Counted from the stretch's first letter, positions 24,601 through 33,747 are shown. The stretch is 64,000 bases of DNA from Mycobacterium sp. ITM-2016-00317 (GCF_002968295.1 NZ_CP134399.1:1054001-1118000), one strand, 5' to 3'. Numbers and translations: made by a program. Notes: generated by a model not told the origin, from the sequence alone.

Positions 24601-24972
24601 GTGGGTGGTCGCGATGGTCGCGGCGTCGAAACCGGCCAGCGCGTCACGCAGCCGCTGTCTGCGCTCGACCAGTTCCTCGGCGGTGCCGTCGAGCAGATGC
24701 GCGATGATCTCGTTGCCCGTCGCGCCGTCCGGATCGTCGAAAGCCCTTACCGCATCCACGATCTGTGCGCGCACCCGTTCGCGAAGCTCCTGGCTGGCGG
24801 CGCGGCCGAACGTGATGAGCAGCATCTGGTCCAGGGTGGCCACACCCTCGGCGACATACCGGGTGACCAGACCGGCGAGCGCGAACGTCTTGCCGGTGCC
24901 CGCGCTGGCCTCCAGCACGGTGGTGGTCTTCGCCGCCGGAAGCGGGCCGAGCAGGTCGAACGGCTCCGTCAC
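21673..24972 (-). CDS. recB: Exodeoxyribonuclease V subunit RecB
   Basis: RecB is the 3'-5' helicase and nuclease subunit. The 1099 aa start with Walker A ASAGTGKT (22-29), have the UvrD-type DEFQDTDPVQW motif, and end with the PD-(D/E)XK nuclease containing VVDYKTNW near residue 990, so nuclease activity should be intact. The GTG start overlaps the recC stop (GTGA). The long ORF that runs further upstream in this frame is out-of-frame translation of recC and is not part of the protein. Confidence 0.95.
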   Translation of the reverse strand: MTEPFDLLGPLPAAKTTTVLEASAGTGKTFALAGLVTRYVAEGVATLDQMLLITFGRAASQELRERVRAQIVDAVRAFDDPDGATGNEIIAHLLDGTAEELVERRQRLRDALAGFDAATIATTHQFCQLVLRSLGVAGDTDSGVELVDSLDDLVTEIVDDLYLAHFGQQRDEPLLTYDAALNLAREVVRNAHTELRPADPAPGFDPHVRVQFAQAVCAELETRKRRLGILHYDDLLSRLADALESPDSAARARMRQRWSIVMVDEFQDTDPVQWQVIDRAFSGHCTVILIGDPKQAIYAFRGGDIVTYLHAASTAGEQKTLATNYRSDGPLVDSLQAVMRGARLGDPRIVVHPVEAHHRTHRLQGAPHNAPFRLRVVRRDQFGTRPDKPIPIDRLRRHIPTDLAADVSSLLAGGATFCDRPLQPGDVAVIVESHRDGHACFDALTTAGIPAVYTGDSDVFSSPAADDWLCLLEAFDQPHRSGLVRAAATTMFFGETAETLAAHDDTLTDRIAETLRQWADFARDRGVAAVFEAAQLGGMGERVLSWVDGERHMTDLAHLTQILHATAHREHFGLPALRDWLRTQREERNGAVERNRRLDSDAAAVQIMTVWVSKGLQFPVVYLPFAFNRNIQTRDVVTFHDGDVRCLHIGGELSPDHAAAQAQGRREAAGDDVRLTYVALTRAQSQVVAWWAPSNDEPNGGLSRLLRGRRPGQDVVPDRCDPPRIDDADAMALLRAWSDAGGPALEESVIAPPRAVELPAPPEDLDVRHFHRRIDTSWRRTSYSGLIRAAESDESGGVSSEPEVVELDDEAGEVPVHESPAAGEQVPSPMADLPMGAKFGTLVHAVLETADPFAADLAAELETAIAEHSVWWPVDVPPAELAAALVPMHDTPLGPLAPGVTLRDIGLRDRLREMEFEFPLAGGDRRADAPPISLADVGRLLARHLPAHDPLARYAERLTGSALAGQSLKGYLNGSLDAVLRVGGRYLVVDYKTNWLGDPARPLTAADYTPARLTEAMLHSDYPLQALLYCVVLHRFLRWRQPGYQPGEHLGGVLYLFVRGMCGPDTPVIDGHPAGVFSWQPPAALIEALSDLLDAGAAA

Positions 24973-27900
24973 TCGGGGTTCCTCTCGGCGCGCAGCATCG
25001 GCGACCACAACCGCGCGGCGTAGTCGGGCAGGCCTGCCTCGACCAGACCGGACAGCGGGAAGTGCGGGCCCCACACCCTGACGTGGGCGCGATCCTGATC
25101 CTCGCCCGGGTAGCGGCCCGACTTCCACTTCCAGCCTGCCTCGCGGCTGGGCGCACCCCGGCGGTGCTCCGTCTCGGCCCAGGCATAGGACGTCTTGGGC
25201 GGCAACGGGATCGGCGCGCGGCGGCCCGCGTCGTACATCGCGACCAGGTCGGCCAGCACCTCGGCGGCCGAGTCCGGCGGGCCCAGCAGCCGTTGCCGGA
25301 CGTCGCCGTCTCGGGCGCCCCGGCCGATGCACACCGCGGTCCACTCCGTCCCGGGATGGTGAGCGGTCAACGCCACCAGACGAATCCACGACTCCAGCAG
25401 GTGCCTGCCGTCGAGCTTCGAGTACGTCACGGCCACCAGCCGGTCGCCGTACAACCTCGGTACCGTGCCGGCGACCCGCCGCGCCGGTGCGATCGGGACG
25501 TCGACGTCGACGGCCCGCGGGTCGGGGCCGCGGTGCCGCTGCGCCACCGCCGCCAGCGCACCCGACCGGGCCGCGATCTGCTGCGCCTTGCGCCAGCCGA
25601 GCCGCCCCGGCGGCAACGAGCCGCGGCGCCATTCGGCCTGCTGCGCTTGGGCCGCGGTCATCCCGCGCAGCATGTCCTCGAGCATGCGGTCGCCGATCTT
25701 CCACTCCGCCAGCGCGTCGATCTCCACCGGCATCGCGTCGTCGATCGCGTCGACGTCCCACGGCAGCGTGTAGTCCAGCGCCCGGAAGAAACCCTTCACC
25801 GGATCCTTGAAGAAGCCGATCAGCTCGTCGAGCGCGACGTCGGCAGGCGCCGGGGCGGGCAGCGGCGCGCCGAGCAGGCCGGGCCGCGGGTCGCGGTGCC
25901 CGGCCGCCACCCGCGCGGCGGTCAGCGTGGTCGGGTCGAACGTGAACGGCTGCCCCGCAGGCATGCCGAGCTTCCCGGGCGTGACGTTGTCGATGTCGAA
26001 CGGCTGCAACGGATGCTCGACGAGCACCCGGTCGCGGACCGGGACCGCGGTGGTGACGTCGAGGGTGTCGAGCAGTTCGACGACCGGCACCGCGGGCGGC
26101 ATCCGCTGACCGCTGACCTCGTTGGCGCCGGTATAGGTGATCACCAGCTTCTCGGTGGCCGAGCCGATCGCATCGAGCAGCAGTTGCCGGTCCTCGGAAC
26201 GGATGTCGCGCTCACCGGTCCTCGGGTCGCGCGCCAGCGCGTCGTCGCCGTCGACCACGCCGATCCGAGGGAACACGCCGTCGTCGAGGCCGACCAGGCA
26301 GACCACCCGGTGCGGGACCGAACGCATCGGCACCATGGTGCAGACGGTCAGCGTGCCGGTGCGGAAGTTGGCCCGGGTCGGCCAGGCCCGCGAGATGGCG
26401 GTCGAGCAGCGCCTTGACGTCGGACAGCCGCAACTCGGTGCCTGCATGCGTGCCCGCGGCGGCCAGGATGTCGTTGAGCTCACGCTGCACCTGGCTGACC
26501 TGCCACAGGTCGGCATCCGACACCGCGGTCAGCGCGTCCAGGCCGTCGAAGAGCCGCTGCACCCAGGTGCTCACCGGCGCTGCGCCCGAGAGTGATTCGA
26601 CCGTGCGGTGCAAGCGGTCGACGTATTCGGCCAGCCAGGCGAGCTCGACCCGATTGCTGCCCACGTCGTCCAGCGGCAGCGTGGTGTCCAGCCAGGCTCG
26701 GGAATCCTCGGACATCGCCACCCCGGCCAGCACCCGGTCGATACCGAACCGCCAGGTGTTTTGCAGGAAGTCGACGCCGTAGGGGTGGCGGTGGTCCCGG
26801 TCGAAGCCCCAGCGGATGTTCGACTCGCGCACCCAGTCGCCCATCGTGTCGAGGTCGTCGTCGGAGAACCCGAACCGGGACCGGACCGGCGCGGCCTCGG
26901 CGAGGTTGAGCACCTCACCGGCGGTGGCCCGCCCCCCGGCCAATCCGAGCAGTTGCCGGGCCACCCCCAGCAGCGGGTTGGTCTGGGTCAGGGCCCGGTC
27001 GGCGAGCTTGACGCGCAACCGGTGCGCGGGATGGGCGCCGGTGACGACGTCGCCGAGGCCGAATCCGGCGACGATCAACGGCGCGTAGGTCTCGATGTCG
27101 GGACACATCACCAGGATGTCGCGCGGTTCCAGCGTGGGATCGTCGGCGAGCAGACCCAGCAGCACCTCACGCAGCACGTCCACCTGCCGGGCCGCGCCGT
27201 GGCAGCTGTGGACCTGCACCGACCGGTCCCCGGGGTCGGGGGTACGGCCTTGTGGGCGAACCGAATCGGCGCCGATGTCGGACTGCAGCCAGCCCAGCAG
27301 GCTGTCGGGGCGCTCGACCGGGCCGAGGCTCTCGTCGGTCTGCGCCCCGGTCGGCAGCGCGCGCTGCAACTCGCGCAGGTCGCGGCCCAGCGTGGCCAGC
27401 AGCGGATGGCCGACCTCCCGGTGGGAGGTGTCCGCGCGGCGGCGCACCACGCCGCGGACGTCGCCGAGGGCGTTCCACAGCCGGGCGCTGGGGTGCGGCA
27501 GCCACAGGTGCAGCTCGTGATGGGTGCTCAGCGCGTCGAGCAGTTCGATCTCGGTGACCGGCAGCCGGGTGTGGCCGAACAGAGACAGCCGCTCCGGCAA
27601 CGCGCACGGCCCCTCCCGGAGCCGGGCCACGGCGGCCGCGTGGCGGTGGTGCGGCGGGTCGGCGTCAACGGCGGCCAGCAGTGCGCGGTAGAGCTTCGGC
27701 TGCCACAGCAGGTCGTCGTCGAGGTCGCCGTCGCGGCCGTCGATCCAGTCGATCAGCAGGTGCGGACGCTGCCTGGCATAGGAGTCGAACAGCCCGGCGA
27801 GGCGGCGCGCCACGGCATAGCGCCTGCCCTGCCGCAGCGACCTCTCCTCGCCGTCGGCGAAGTGGCCGAGGTGGCCGGCCAGCGTGGCGCACCACGGTTC

Positions 27901-28218
27901 GCCGACACAGTTGTCGATGACGGTCAGCAGCGGCCACACCATCGCCTCGGGTGACCACGGGTCGTCCTTGTCGGTGCCGGTCAGCTCCGCGATCAGCGAG
28001 CGTGGGTGCCGGAACGTGACGCCCGCGCAGATCCCGTCCTGGCCGGTGCCGCGGCCGAGGACGTGGGAGAGCCGCTGGCTGAGCCAGCGTTCGGTGCCCC
28101 GTGCGGACACCAGCACGAGATCCTCGGCGAACGGATCGGCCGGTGGATCGGCCAGCATCGCACCCAGGCCGTCGGCCAACAGGTCGGTGCGCTCGGCCCG
28201 GTGCAGGTGCAACCCCAT
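24969..28218 (-). pseudogene. recC: Exodeoxyribonuclease V subunit RecC, one frameshift
   Basis: RecC holds the Chi-recognition channel of RecBCD. The first frame (28218 to about 26390) starts MGLHLHRAERTDLLADGL and reaches LLDRHLAG. The second frame continues RPTRANFRTGTLTVCTMVPM and ends at 24969. One extra base near 26381-26390 (CTGG where CGG is expected) explains the shift, and the corrected length is 1082 aa, close to M. tuberculosis RecC (1097). Both flanks are well conserved, so a sequence error is as likely as a real lesion. A real break would remove RecC and probably RecBCD function. Confidence 0.85.
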
Positions 28219-28287
28219 CGTGCGGTCAGACTACGACAGCTCCCCGACACCCACGACGACCCCGCACGCGCGCAGGCCCGGATTGGA

Positions 28288-28301
28288 CCGCAGGCCTGCG
28301 G
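28288..28301. promoter_or_regulatory. 14-bp perfect palindrome before the oxidoreductase gene
   Basis: CCGCAGGCCTGCGG is a perfect palindrome ending 13 bases before the ATG at 28315. It sits where an operator or an RNA hairpin over the ribosome binding site would lie. No ordinary Shine-Dalgarno sequence is seen in that stretch. Confidence 0.35.
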
Positions 28302-28314
28302 GTATCCGCTGCCC

Positions 28315-29418
28315 ATGGTGGCACCCGGATTCCTGGCCATCGGAAGTGGACCCGCGGGCGTCAGCGCGGCCGAGACCTTCCGCCGCAGGCATCCCCGTAT
28401 TCCCGTGCGCATCCTGTCGGCGGACCCGGCGCTGCCGTACGCGAAGCCGCCGCTGAGCAAGGAGTTCCTCGGCGGCGGCCACCCCGACCTGGACCTGCAC
28501 AGCGCCGGCTGGTTCCGCCGCCACGACATCGACCTGGTGCTGGGCATCACCGCCGAGCACATCGACGTCGACGCCCAGGAGGTGGTCACCGCCGGGGGTG
28601 CGCGCTACCCGTACTGGCATCTGGTGCTGGCGCCCGGCTCGACCGCGGTGCCGTTGACCGTGCCCGGTGGGCACTGCGCGCAGCGGTTGCGTTCCCTCGC
28701 CGACGCCGTCGCGCTGAAGATGGCGGCCCGGTACGCCGAGAGCGCGGTGGTGATCGGCGGCGGGCTAGTGGGGTGCGAGGCCGCGTCCCAGCTGGCCGCG
28801 CTGGGGGCGGCCACCACCCTGGTGGTGCCCGAATCGGCGCCGCTGCAACGCCGGTTCGGGGTCGAGGTTGGCAAGCGGGTCGCCGAGATGCTCTCCGACG
28901 CCGGGGTGCGGGTGCTGCTGTCGACGACGGTGGCCGCGGTCGACGACACCGGCGTGACGCTGACGCCGGGGAACAGGGTCGACGGCGACGTCGTCGTCGC
29001 CGCCACCGGTGTCCGCCCCGACATCCGGCTGGCCACCGGTGCGGGGCTGGCCACTCGGCAGGGCCGGGTGGTCGCCGACGAACACATGCGCACCTCGGCC
29101 CACAACGTCTATGCCGCAGGCGATGTCACGATCGCCTACAACGTGGCGGCCGCCCGCCCGGTGGTCTCCGAGCACTGGCGCGACGCCGCCCAGCAGGGCC
29201 TGGTCGCCGGCCTCACCGCGGCCGGCCAGCCCGCCGCCTGGCACAAGGTGCCCCGATTCAGTTGCCGGATAGGCGATTTCACGCTGTCCTACCGGGGCTG
29301 GGGCGGCGACTTCGACACGTCGACGCTGACCGATGCCGAGGGCGGCTTCTCCGTGGTGTACCGGTCGGGACGCTCGGTGGTCGGGACGCTGGCCGCTAGA
29401 TCCAGTCCCGCTTCCTGA
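28315..29418 (+). CDS. Pyridine nucleotide-disulfide-type FAD oxidoreductase (ferredoxin reductase-like)
   Basis: This 367-aa flavoprotein has two dinucleotide-binding motifs: AIGSGPAGVSAAETF for FAD (residues 8-22) and VVIGGGLVGCEAASQL for NAD(P)H (about 144-159). AAGDVTIAYN near residue 265 is the second FAD contact. It fits the ferredoxin/rubredoxin reductase group that passes electrons from NAD(P)H to a small redox protein, but no ferredoxin gene is next to it. The start is set at the ATG because it gives the full FAD motif. Its last 23 bases overlap the end of the convergent corA gene. Confidence 0.85.
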   Translation: MVAPGFLAIGSGPAGVSAAETFRRRHPRIPVRILSADPALPYAKPPLSKEFLGGGHPDLDLHSAGWFRRHDIDLVLGITAEHIDVDAQEVVTAGGARYPYWHLVLAPGSTAVPLTVPGGHCAQRLRSLADAVALKMAARYAESAVVIGGGLVGCEAASQLAALGAATTLVVPESAPLQRRFGVEVGKRVAEMLSDAGVRVLLSTTVAAVDDTGVTLTPGNRVDGDVVVAATGVRPDIRLATGAGLATRQGRVVADEHMRTSAHNVYAAGDVTIAYNVAAARPVVSEHWRDAAQQGLVAGLTAAGQPAAWHKVPRFSCRIGDFTLSYRGWGGDFDTSTLTDAEGGFSVVYRSGRSVVGTLAARSSPAS

Positions 29419-30388
29419 ACAGCCAGTACAGGAGCACGACGAACACCACGATCACCGCGCTGCTGGTGATGAAGCCGCCGAACGTGTCGATGCCCGGGTA
29501 GTCGACGTTCTGGCCGTAGAAACCGGTGATCGCGGTCGGCACGGCGACGATCGCCGCCCATCCGGTGAGCTTCTTCATCACGGTGTTCAGTCGGGCGTCC
29601 TGCAGCGAGAGGCTCGTCTCGAACACCGCGGTGACCATGTCGCGCAGCGACTCGGTCCACTCCGAGGCGCGCTGCACGTGGTCGTAGAGGTCGGCGTAGA
29701 GCGGATCGAGTTCGCCGGTGGCGTTGGAGTCCCATCGGCGATGCTGGATCGCCAACACCACCTCCCGCATCGGCAGGACCACCCGGCGCAATGCGACCAG
29801 ATCCTTGCGCAGCTGAAAAGTCCTGTGCTGAAAGTCTTTTCCGGGTGCAACACCGTCGAACAGGACGTCCTCCAGAGCCTCGATCCCGTCGTCGAGCACC
29901 TGCACCGCGTTGAAGTGCCCGTCGACGATCACGTCGAGCAGGCCGTGCACCAGCGACCCGACGCCGTACTCCTGGCCGCCGAGTTCGTCGAACCGCCGGG
30001 ACACCTCATCGATGTCGAACCGGTCCGACAGTCGCACCGTGATCAGGCCGCGCGGCAGCACGAAGGCCGAGACCCGGTGCTTCTCCAGTGCCGAGTCGGA
30101 GTAGGACTGCGGCGGGGGATCTTTCACGGTCACGCCGTAGGCCGTGAAGAACGTGTGGGTTCGGTAGGTGACGGCCTTGGTGCGCTCCACGTCGGCGAGT
30201 GCGTCCTCGACCGCCCAGGTGTTCAGGTTCAGTTCCCGGGCCAGCTCCGACAGGATCTCGTGGTCGGGGTCGTAGATGTCGCACCACACCAGGGTGTTGT
30301 CCGAGCACAGGCACTCCGAGATCGCCGAGAACCGGAAGTCGTCGGTGGGTTGACCATCGCGCCAGATCCGGCCCCGGACTCGTGTCAC
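29396..30388 (-). CDS. corA: CorA-family divalent cation transporter with a GQN motif
   Basis: This 330-aa CorA/MIT-family channel has a long cytoplasmic N-terminal domain and two C-terminal helices: LTGWAAIVAVPTAITGFYG and FITSSAVIVVFVVLLYWLF. The signature after the first helix reads YGQN where CorA proteins normally have YGMN. GMN residues form the selectivity mouth, so the substitution could change ion choice or transport rate. The start is a GTG (29396 is the stop side). It lies between the oxidoreductase gene and the nitrilase-type cluster and is not obviously tied to either. Confidence 0.88.
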   Translation of the reverse strand: MTRVRGRIWRDGQPTDDFRFSAISECLCSDNTLVWCDIYDPDHEILSELARELNLNTWAVEDALADVERTKAVTYRTHTFFTAYGVTVKDPPPQSYSDSALEKHRVSAFVLPRGLITVRLSDRFDIDEVSRRFDELGGQEYGVGSLVHGLLDVIVDGHFNAVQVLDDGIEALEDVLFDGVAPGKDFQHRTFQLRKDLVALRRVVLPMREVVLAIQHRRWDSNATGELDPLYADLYDHVQRASEWTESLRDMVTAVFETSLSLQDARLNTVMKKLTGWAAIVAVPTAITGFYGQNVDYPGIDTFGGFITSSAVIVVFVVLLYWLFRKRDWI

Positions 30389-30395
30389 CCGACCA

Positions 30396-31490
30396 TCATG
30401 GCACCGCTGCCCTCGGGGCCGGGTGTGCGGCGTAGAAGGCCAGATGGGCCCGCGCCGCGGCCTCCCAGGTCATGGATTCGGCCAGTGCCCGACCCGCCTC
30501 GGCCCGCGTCGTCCCGCCGAGCGCGGCGGCGAGCTCCGCCGCGAAGCCCTCGACGTCGGCGGCGTAACGCACGGTGTCGCCGAAAACCTCACGCAGAACC
30601 GGGAGTTCGCGTGCCACCACCGGGCGGCCGGCTGCCAGGGCCTCCATCGCGGCCAGCCCGAAGCCCTCCTTGACCGACGGGAACGCGAAGACCTCCGAGG
30701 CGGCCACCAGGCTCGGCAGGTCCGCGTCGGGAACGGCGCCGAGGACGACCGGTTGCACCCCCAGCTCGGCGCAGCGCCGGTCGAACCGGGCGCGGTAGTC
30801 GCGGTAGTCGAACAGCGTCTCGCCGCCGGCGATCACCAGCGTGAGGTCGGCGTGCCGCCGTCGGAGCAGATGGTAGGCCTCCAGCAGGTCGAGGGTGCCT
30901 TTGCGGGGTTCGATCCCGCCGACGGCCAGCACGTAGCGGCCCAGTTGGTCGCGCCATCTGCGCTGGTCCTGCACGGCCGCGGCGGCGGCGACGAAGCGGT
31001 CGGCGCGCACCCCGTTGGGGATCACGGTGGGGTGCAATCCCCAGCCTGCGGCCACCTCGGCCGCGACGGCGGCCGACACGCAGATCCGGGCGTACGGCTC
31101 CACGACGGCTCGCTCGTGGCAGCGGGCCAGGATCGGGGTGGTGAACTCGTCGAGATGGTGGATGGTGCGGATGCAGGGGCCGACGGCGTTGGCGCTGATG
31201 CAGTCCTGCGCGTGCACGATGTCGTACGCCGCCGGGGTGAAGTGACTGTGCAGGGTGTCGATCGAGCGCACGATGCGGTCGGTGACCGTCTCGCCGGGGC
31301 GGTCCGGGAATCCGAGCAGGCGCAGTTCCACCGCGGGGTCCACGTCGCGGAAGAACCCGGTGTCGCCCTGCCTGGCCAGTGACCAGACGGTGACGGCGAC
31401 GCCCAGACCGGCCAGCGCTTCGGCGAGGTTCAGGGTGTGCACCACCCCGCCACGGGGTTTGGTCGAGTACGTGATCAGTGCGACGCGCAT
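30396..31490 (-). CDS. MSMEG_0565-family glycosyltransferase (GT4)
   Basis: This 364-aa GT-B glycosyltransferase starts MRVALITYSTKPRGGVVHTLNLAEAL. It has the donor-domain blocks VAVGGIEPRKGTLDLLEAY and PSVKEGFGLAAMEALAAGRPVV, whose EGFGLAAMEA carries the EX7E-type sugar-nucleotide contact. It is the last gene of the eight-gene nitrilase cluster, and its start lies inside the upstream gene by 16 bases. The acceptor is unknown. Its presence suggests the cluster makes a glycosylated product or has a glycosylation step. Confidence 0.88.
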   Translation of the reverse strand: MRVALITYSTKPRGGVVHTLNLAEALAGLGVAVTVWSLARQGDTGFFRDVDPAVELRLLGFPDRPGETVTDRIVRSIDTLHSHFTPAAYDIVHAQDCISANAVGPCIRTIHHLDEFTTPILARCHERAVVEPYARICVSAAVAAEVAAGWGLHPTVIPNGVRADRFVAAAAAVQDQRRWRDQLGRYVLAVGGIEPRKGTLDLLEAYHLLRRRHADLTLVIAGGETLFDYRDYRARFDRRCAELGVQPVVLGAVPDADLPSLVAASEVFAFPSVKEGFGLAAMEALAAGRPVVARELPVLREVFGDTVRYAADVEGFAAELAAALGGTTRAEAGRALAESMTWEAAARAHLAFYAAHPAPRAAVP

Positions 31491-32326
31491 GGCCGATCCC
31501 GTCCCGCGGCCGAATACGCGTCCACCCGCCGTTCCGCGAGGTGGTCCAAAACCCTCCGGGCGCGCGCTATCTCGGTCTCCACATCGATCTCGACACAGGC
31601 CATGCCGCCCTTGGACCGGGTGGTGGCCAGCACGTCGCCGCCCGGACCGACGACCTTGGCCTGACCGAGGAACCGAAGGGACCCCATCACGCCGGTCTGG
31701 TTCGCCGACACCACGACGACCTGGTTCTCGGCGGCGCGGGCGCAGTCGTAGAGGTCGAACAACCGCGACTGGCGGTCGGCGGGCAGCCGCGACGCCCGGT
31801 CGGTGACACTGGCCGGCCACGCCGACAGTGCGGCGACGATCTGGGCCCCGTCCAGCGCGAGCGCCCGCGCGGATTCGGGGAACGTCTTGTCGTAGTCGAT
31901 CAGCATGCCCAGTCGGCCGACGGCGGTGTCGAATGCGGCGAACGTGTCACCGGCCAGATAGGCCAGCGACTCCCCGGCCGGCTGGTGCACCTTGCGGTGG
32001 GCGCCCAGCACCCCGTCGCCGGACACGCAGATCGCCGAGTTGTAGCGCCCCCCGCCGGGGGCCGCTTCGGCGTAGCCGACGCACACGGTCATCGGGCCCG
32101 CCGCGGCGATCACCGCGCCGATCTCGGGCCCGTCGGGGTCGAGAGCCGGGGGAGGATCGGCCGGGTCGGGCCTGCGCAGGTCGCCGAGGTAGCCGCCGAG
32201 ACAGGCGTCCGGGAACACCAGCAGCTGAACGCCGTCGCGCGCGGCCGCCTCGATGATGCCGACCACCTTGGCCACCCCGCGGTCGACGTCGCGGCCGAAG
32301 TGCGCCGCGACCGCCGCGAGCTTCAT
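31475..32326 (-). CDS. Nitrilase-superfamily protein lacking catalytic Cys and Glu
   Basis: This 283-aa protein has the carbon-nitrogen hydrolase fold but an altered triad. The usual Glu is Asp (D40 in LLVFPDACLGGY), Lys is kept (K112 in HRKVHQP), and the nucleophilic Cys is Asp (D144 in LGMLIDYDKTFPE). The neighbouring nitrilase at 36376-37284 keeps E44, K123 and C155 in the same contexts. Ordinary thiol catalysis is therefore impossible. A role as a partner subunit, ligand-binding protein or different enzyme is inferred. The position fits MSMEG_0566. Its ATG overlaps the stop of the GNAT/AIR-synthase gene (ATGA). Confidence 0.85.
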   Translation of the reverse strand: MKLAAVAAHFGRDVDRGVAKVVGIIEAAARDGVQLLVFPDACLGGYLGDLRRPDPADPPPALDPDGPEIGAVIAAAGPMTVCVGYAEAAPGGGRYNSAICVSGDGVLGAHRKVHQPAGESLAYLAGDTFAAFDTAVGRLGMLIDYDKTFPESARALALDGAQIVAALSAWPASVTDRASRLPADRQSRLFDLYDCARAAENQVVVVSANQTGVMGSLRFLGQAKVVGPGGDVLATTRSKGGMACVEIDVETEIARARRVLDHLAERRVDAYSAAGRDRPCASH

Positions 32327-33747
32327 GCCGTACCCAGACCGGTCACCGCGCCGGGCAGCACCGCGGTCACCGCCCCGTCGGGCCAGCGCAGACGGACCCC
32401 GGGCTGCCGCGTGAGCCGGCCGCACACCGCGGTGGCGACCGACTGGGGCAGCGGGGCCGTGCCCGCCTCGCCCGCAGTCAGCATCCCGAAACCGGGGAAA
32501 CACGTCAGCCAGGAACCGAGGTCCGCGCCGTCCGGCCGGGGAACCGTCGCGACGTCGATCTCGGCCCCGACCCCACCGGCCTCGGCCAGCATCCCCGCGG
32601 TGCCTGCGATACCGGCCATGCTGACGTCCTTGGCGGCCCGCGGCCGCACGGTGGCCACATACTCCGCCATCCGGGCGAGGTCGTCGGCGGTGCGGCCGCT
32701 GGTCGAATCCCACTGCCGGCCGTGGTAGCCGGGACGCCAACGGCCGGCCAGGTCGACCGTCAGGCGCAGTGGGTCGCCGGCTGCTCCGCCGCCTGCAGGC
32801 ACCGGGTCGGCCGTGCGCCCCAGCGCGGTGATCGCCAGCGACGCCGGCACCCCGAGCTGGGTGTGCCCGCCGAGCACCGGGACCCGCCACGCCTGCGAGG
32901 CGTTGGCCACGCCGCGCACGATGCGGGTCAGCAGCGACCGGGTCGGCGCCCCGACCGCGTCGAGCAGCCCCGTGGGCGTGGCGCCCATCGCCGACAGGTC
33001 GTTGACGTTGACCAGCACGGCGCACCAGCCCGCCCACTCCGGATCCCGCTCGACCATCGACGGGATGATCGCGTCGCACGCCGCGACCGCGTCGGTACCG
33101 GGCACCGGAACACCGTCGTCGCCGACGAAACCGTTCGGCCCCAGCCCGCCTGCCACCGCGCGCAGCGGAGCGAGCACGTCGCCGAGGAAGGACTTGGTGG
33201 CTGCCGCGACGCGCGCTATCGGATCCAGCGGCCAGCTCATCCGCCGGTGGGGGCGGCCCGCGACCGTGGCCTCTCCGTCGTCGGTCCAGCCCAGCCCGGT
33301 GAACATCGTCGCGTACCGGCTCTGCACGGTGGCCTCGAAGCGCAGCGCGCCGACGGATTCGACGTAGGCGCAGGCGGCACCGATCAACGCGGGGCCCAGT
33401 CCCGCCGCGCGCGCCGCCGGGTCGGCGACCAGCCTGCTGCCGGTCCACCAGCCGATGTCCGGCGTGCAGGCCGGGGCCAGCCGCACGCCGCCGAGCACCG
33501 CACCGTCTCCGGTCACCGCCACCAGCACCACGGTGCGGGGATCGTCGTCGACGTCGTCGCGGTCGGTGCCGGCGAACATGCCTTGCTCCACGACGAACGA
33601 CGCGCGGCGCAGGCGCCGGTAGTCCTGCAGCTCGCGTGCGTCGGCCTGCCGCACGAGGAACGGCGTGCTGCGCTGCGGCCGCGCTCCGGCCAGGATGGAC
33701 AGATCGGGACTGTGTGACGGATCAGCATGGAAGAGCACGTCTTTCAC
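32323..33747 (-). CDS. Fused MSMEG_0567/Sll0786 GNAT domain and Sll0787-type AIR-synthase domain
   Basis: This is a 474-aa two-domain protein. Residues about 25-180 form a GNAT-like acetyltransferase (LVRQADARELQDYRRLRRASFVVEQ, then AAGLGPALIGAACAYVE). Residues about 190-474 resemble the PurM/AIR-synthase ATP-binding fold (GDDGVPVPGTDAVAACDAI and VLVNVNDLSAMGA). In cyanobacteria the two parts are separate genes, sll0786 and sll0787. The GTG start overlaps the stop of the radical SAM gene (GTGA). Such AIRS-like domains activate amides or carbonyls with ATP. The actual substrate is unknown. Confidence 0.85.
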   Translation of the reverse strand: MKDVLFHADPSHSPDLSILAGARPQRSTPFLVRQADARELQDYRRLRRASFVVEQGMFAGTDRDDVDDDPRTVVLVAVTGDGAVLGGVRLAPACTPDIGWWTGSRLVADPAARAAGLGPALIGAACAYVESVGALRFEATVQSRYATMFTGLGWTDDGEATVAGRPHRRMSWPLDPIARVAAATKSFLGDVLAPLRAVAGGLGPNGFVGDDGVPVPGTDAVAACDAIIPSMVERDPEWAGWCAVLVNVNDLSAMGATPTGLLDAVGAPTRSLLTRIVRGVANASQAWRVPVLGGHTQLGVPASLAITALGRTADPVPAGGGAAGDPLRLTVDLAGRWRPGYHGRQWDSTSGRTADDLARMAEYVATVRPRAAKDVSMAGIAGTAGMLAEAGGVGAEIDVATVPRPDGADLGSWLTCFPGFGMLTAGEAGTAPLPQSVATAVCGRLTRQPGVRLRWPDGAVTAVLPGAVTGLGTA

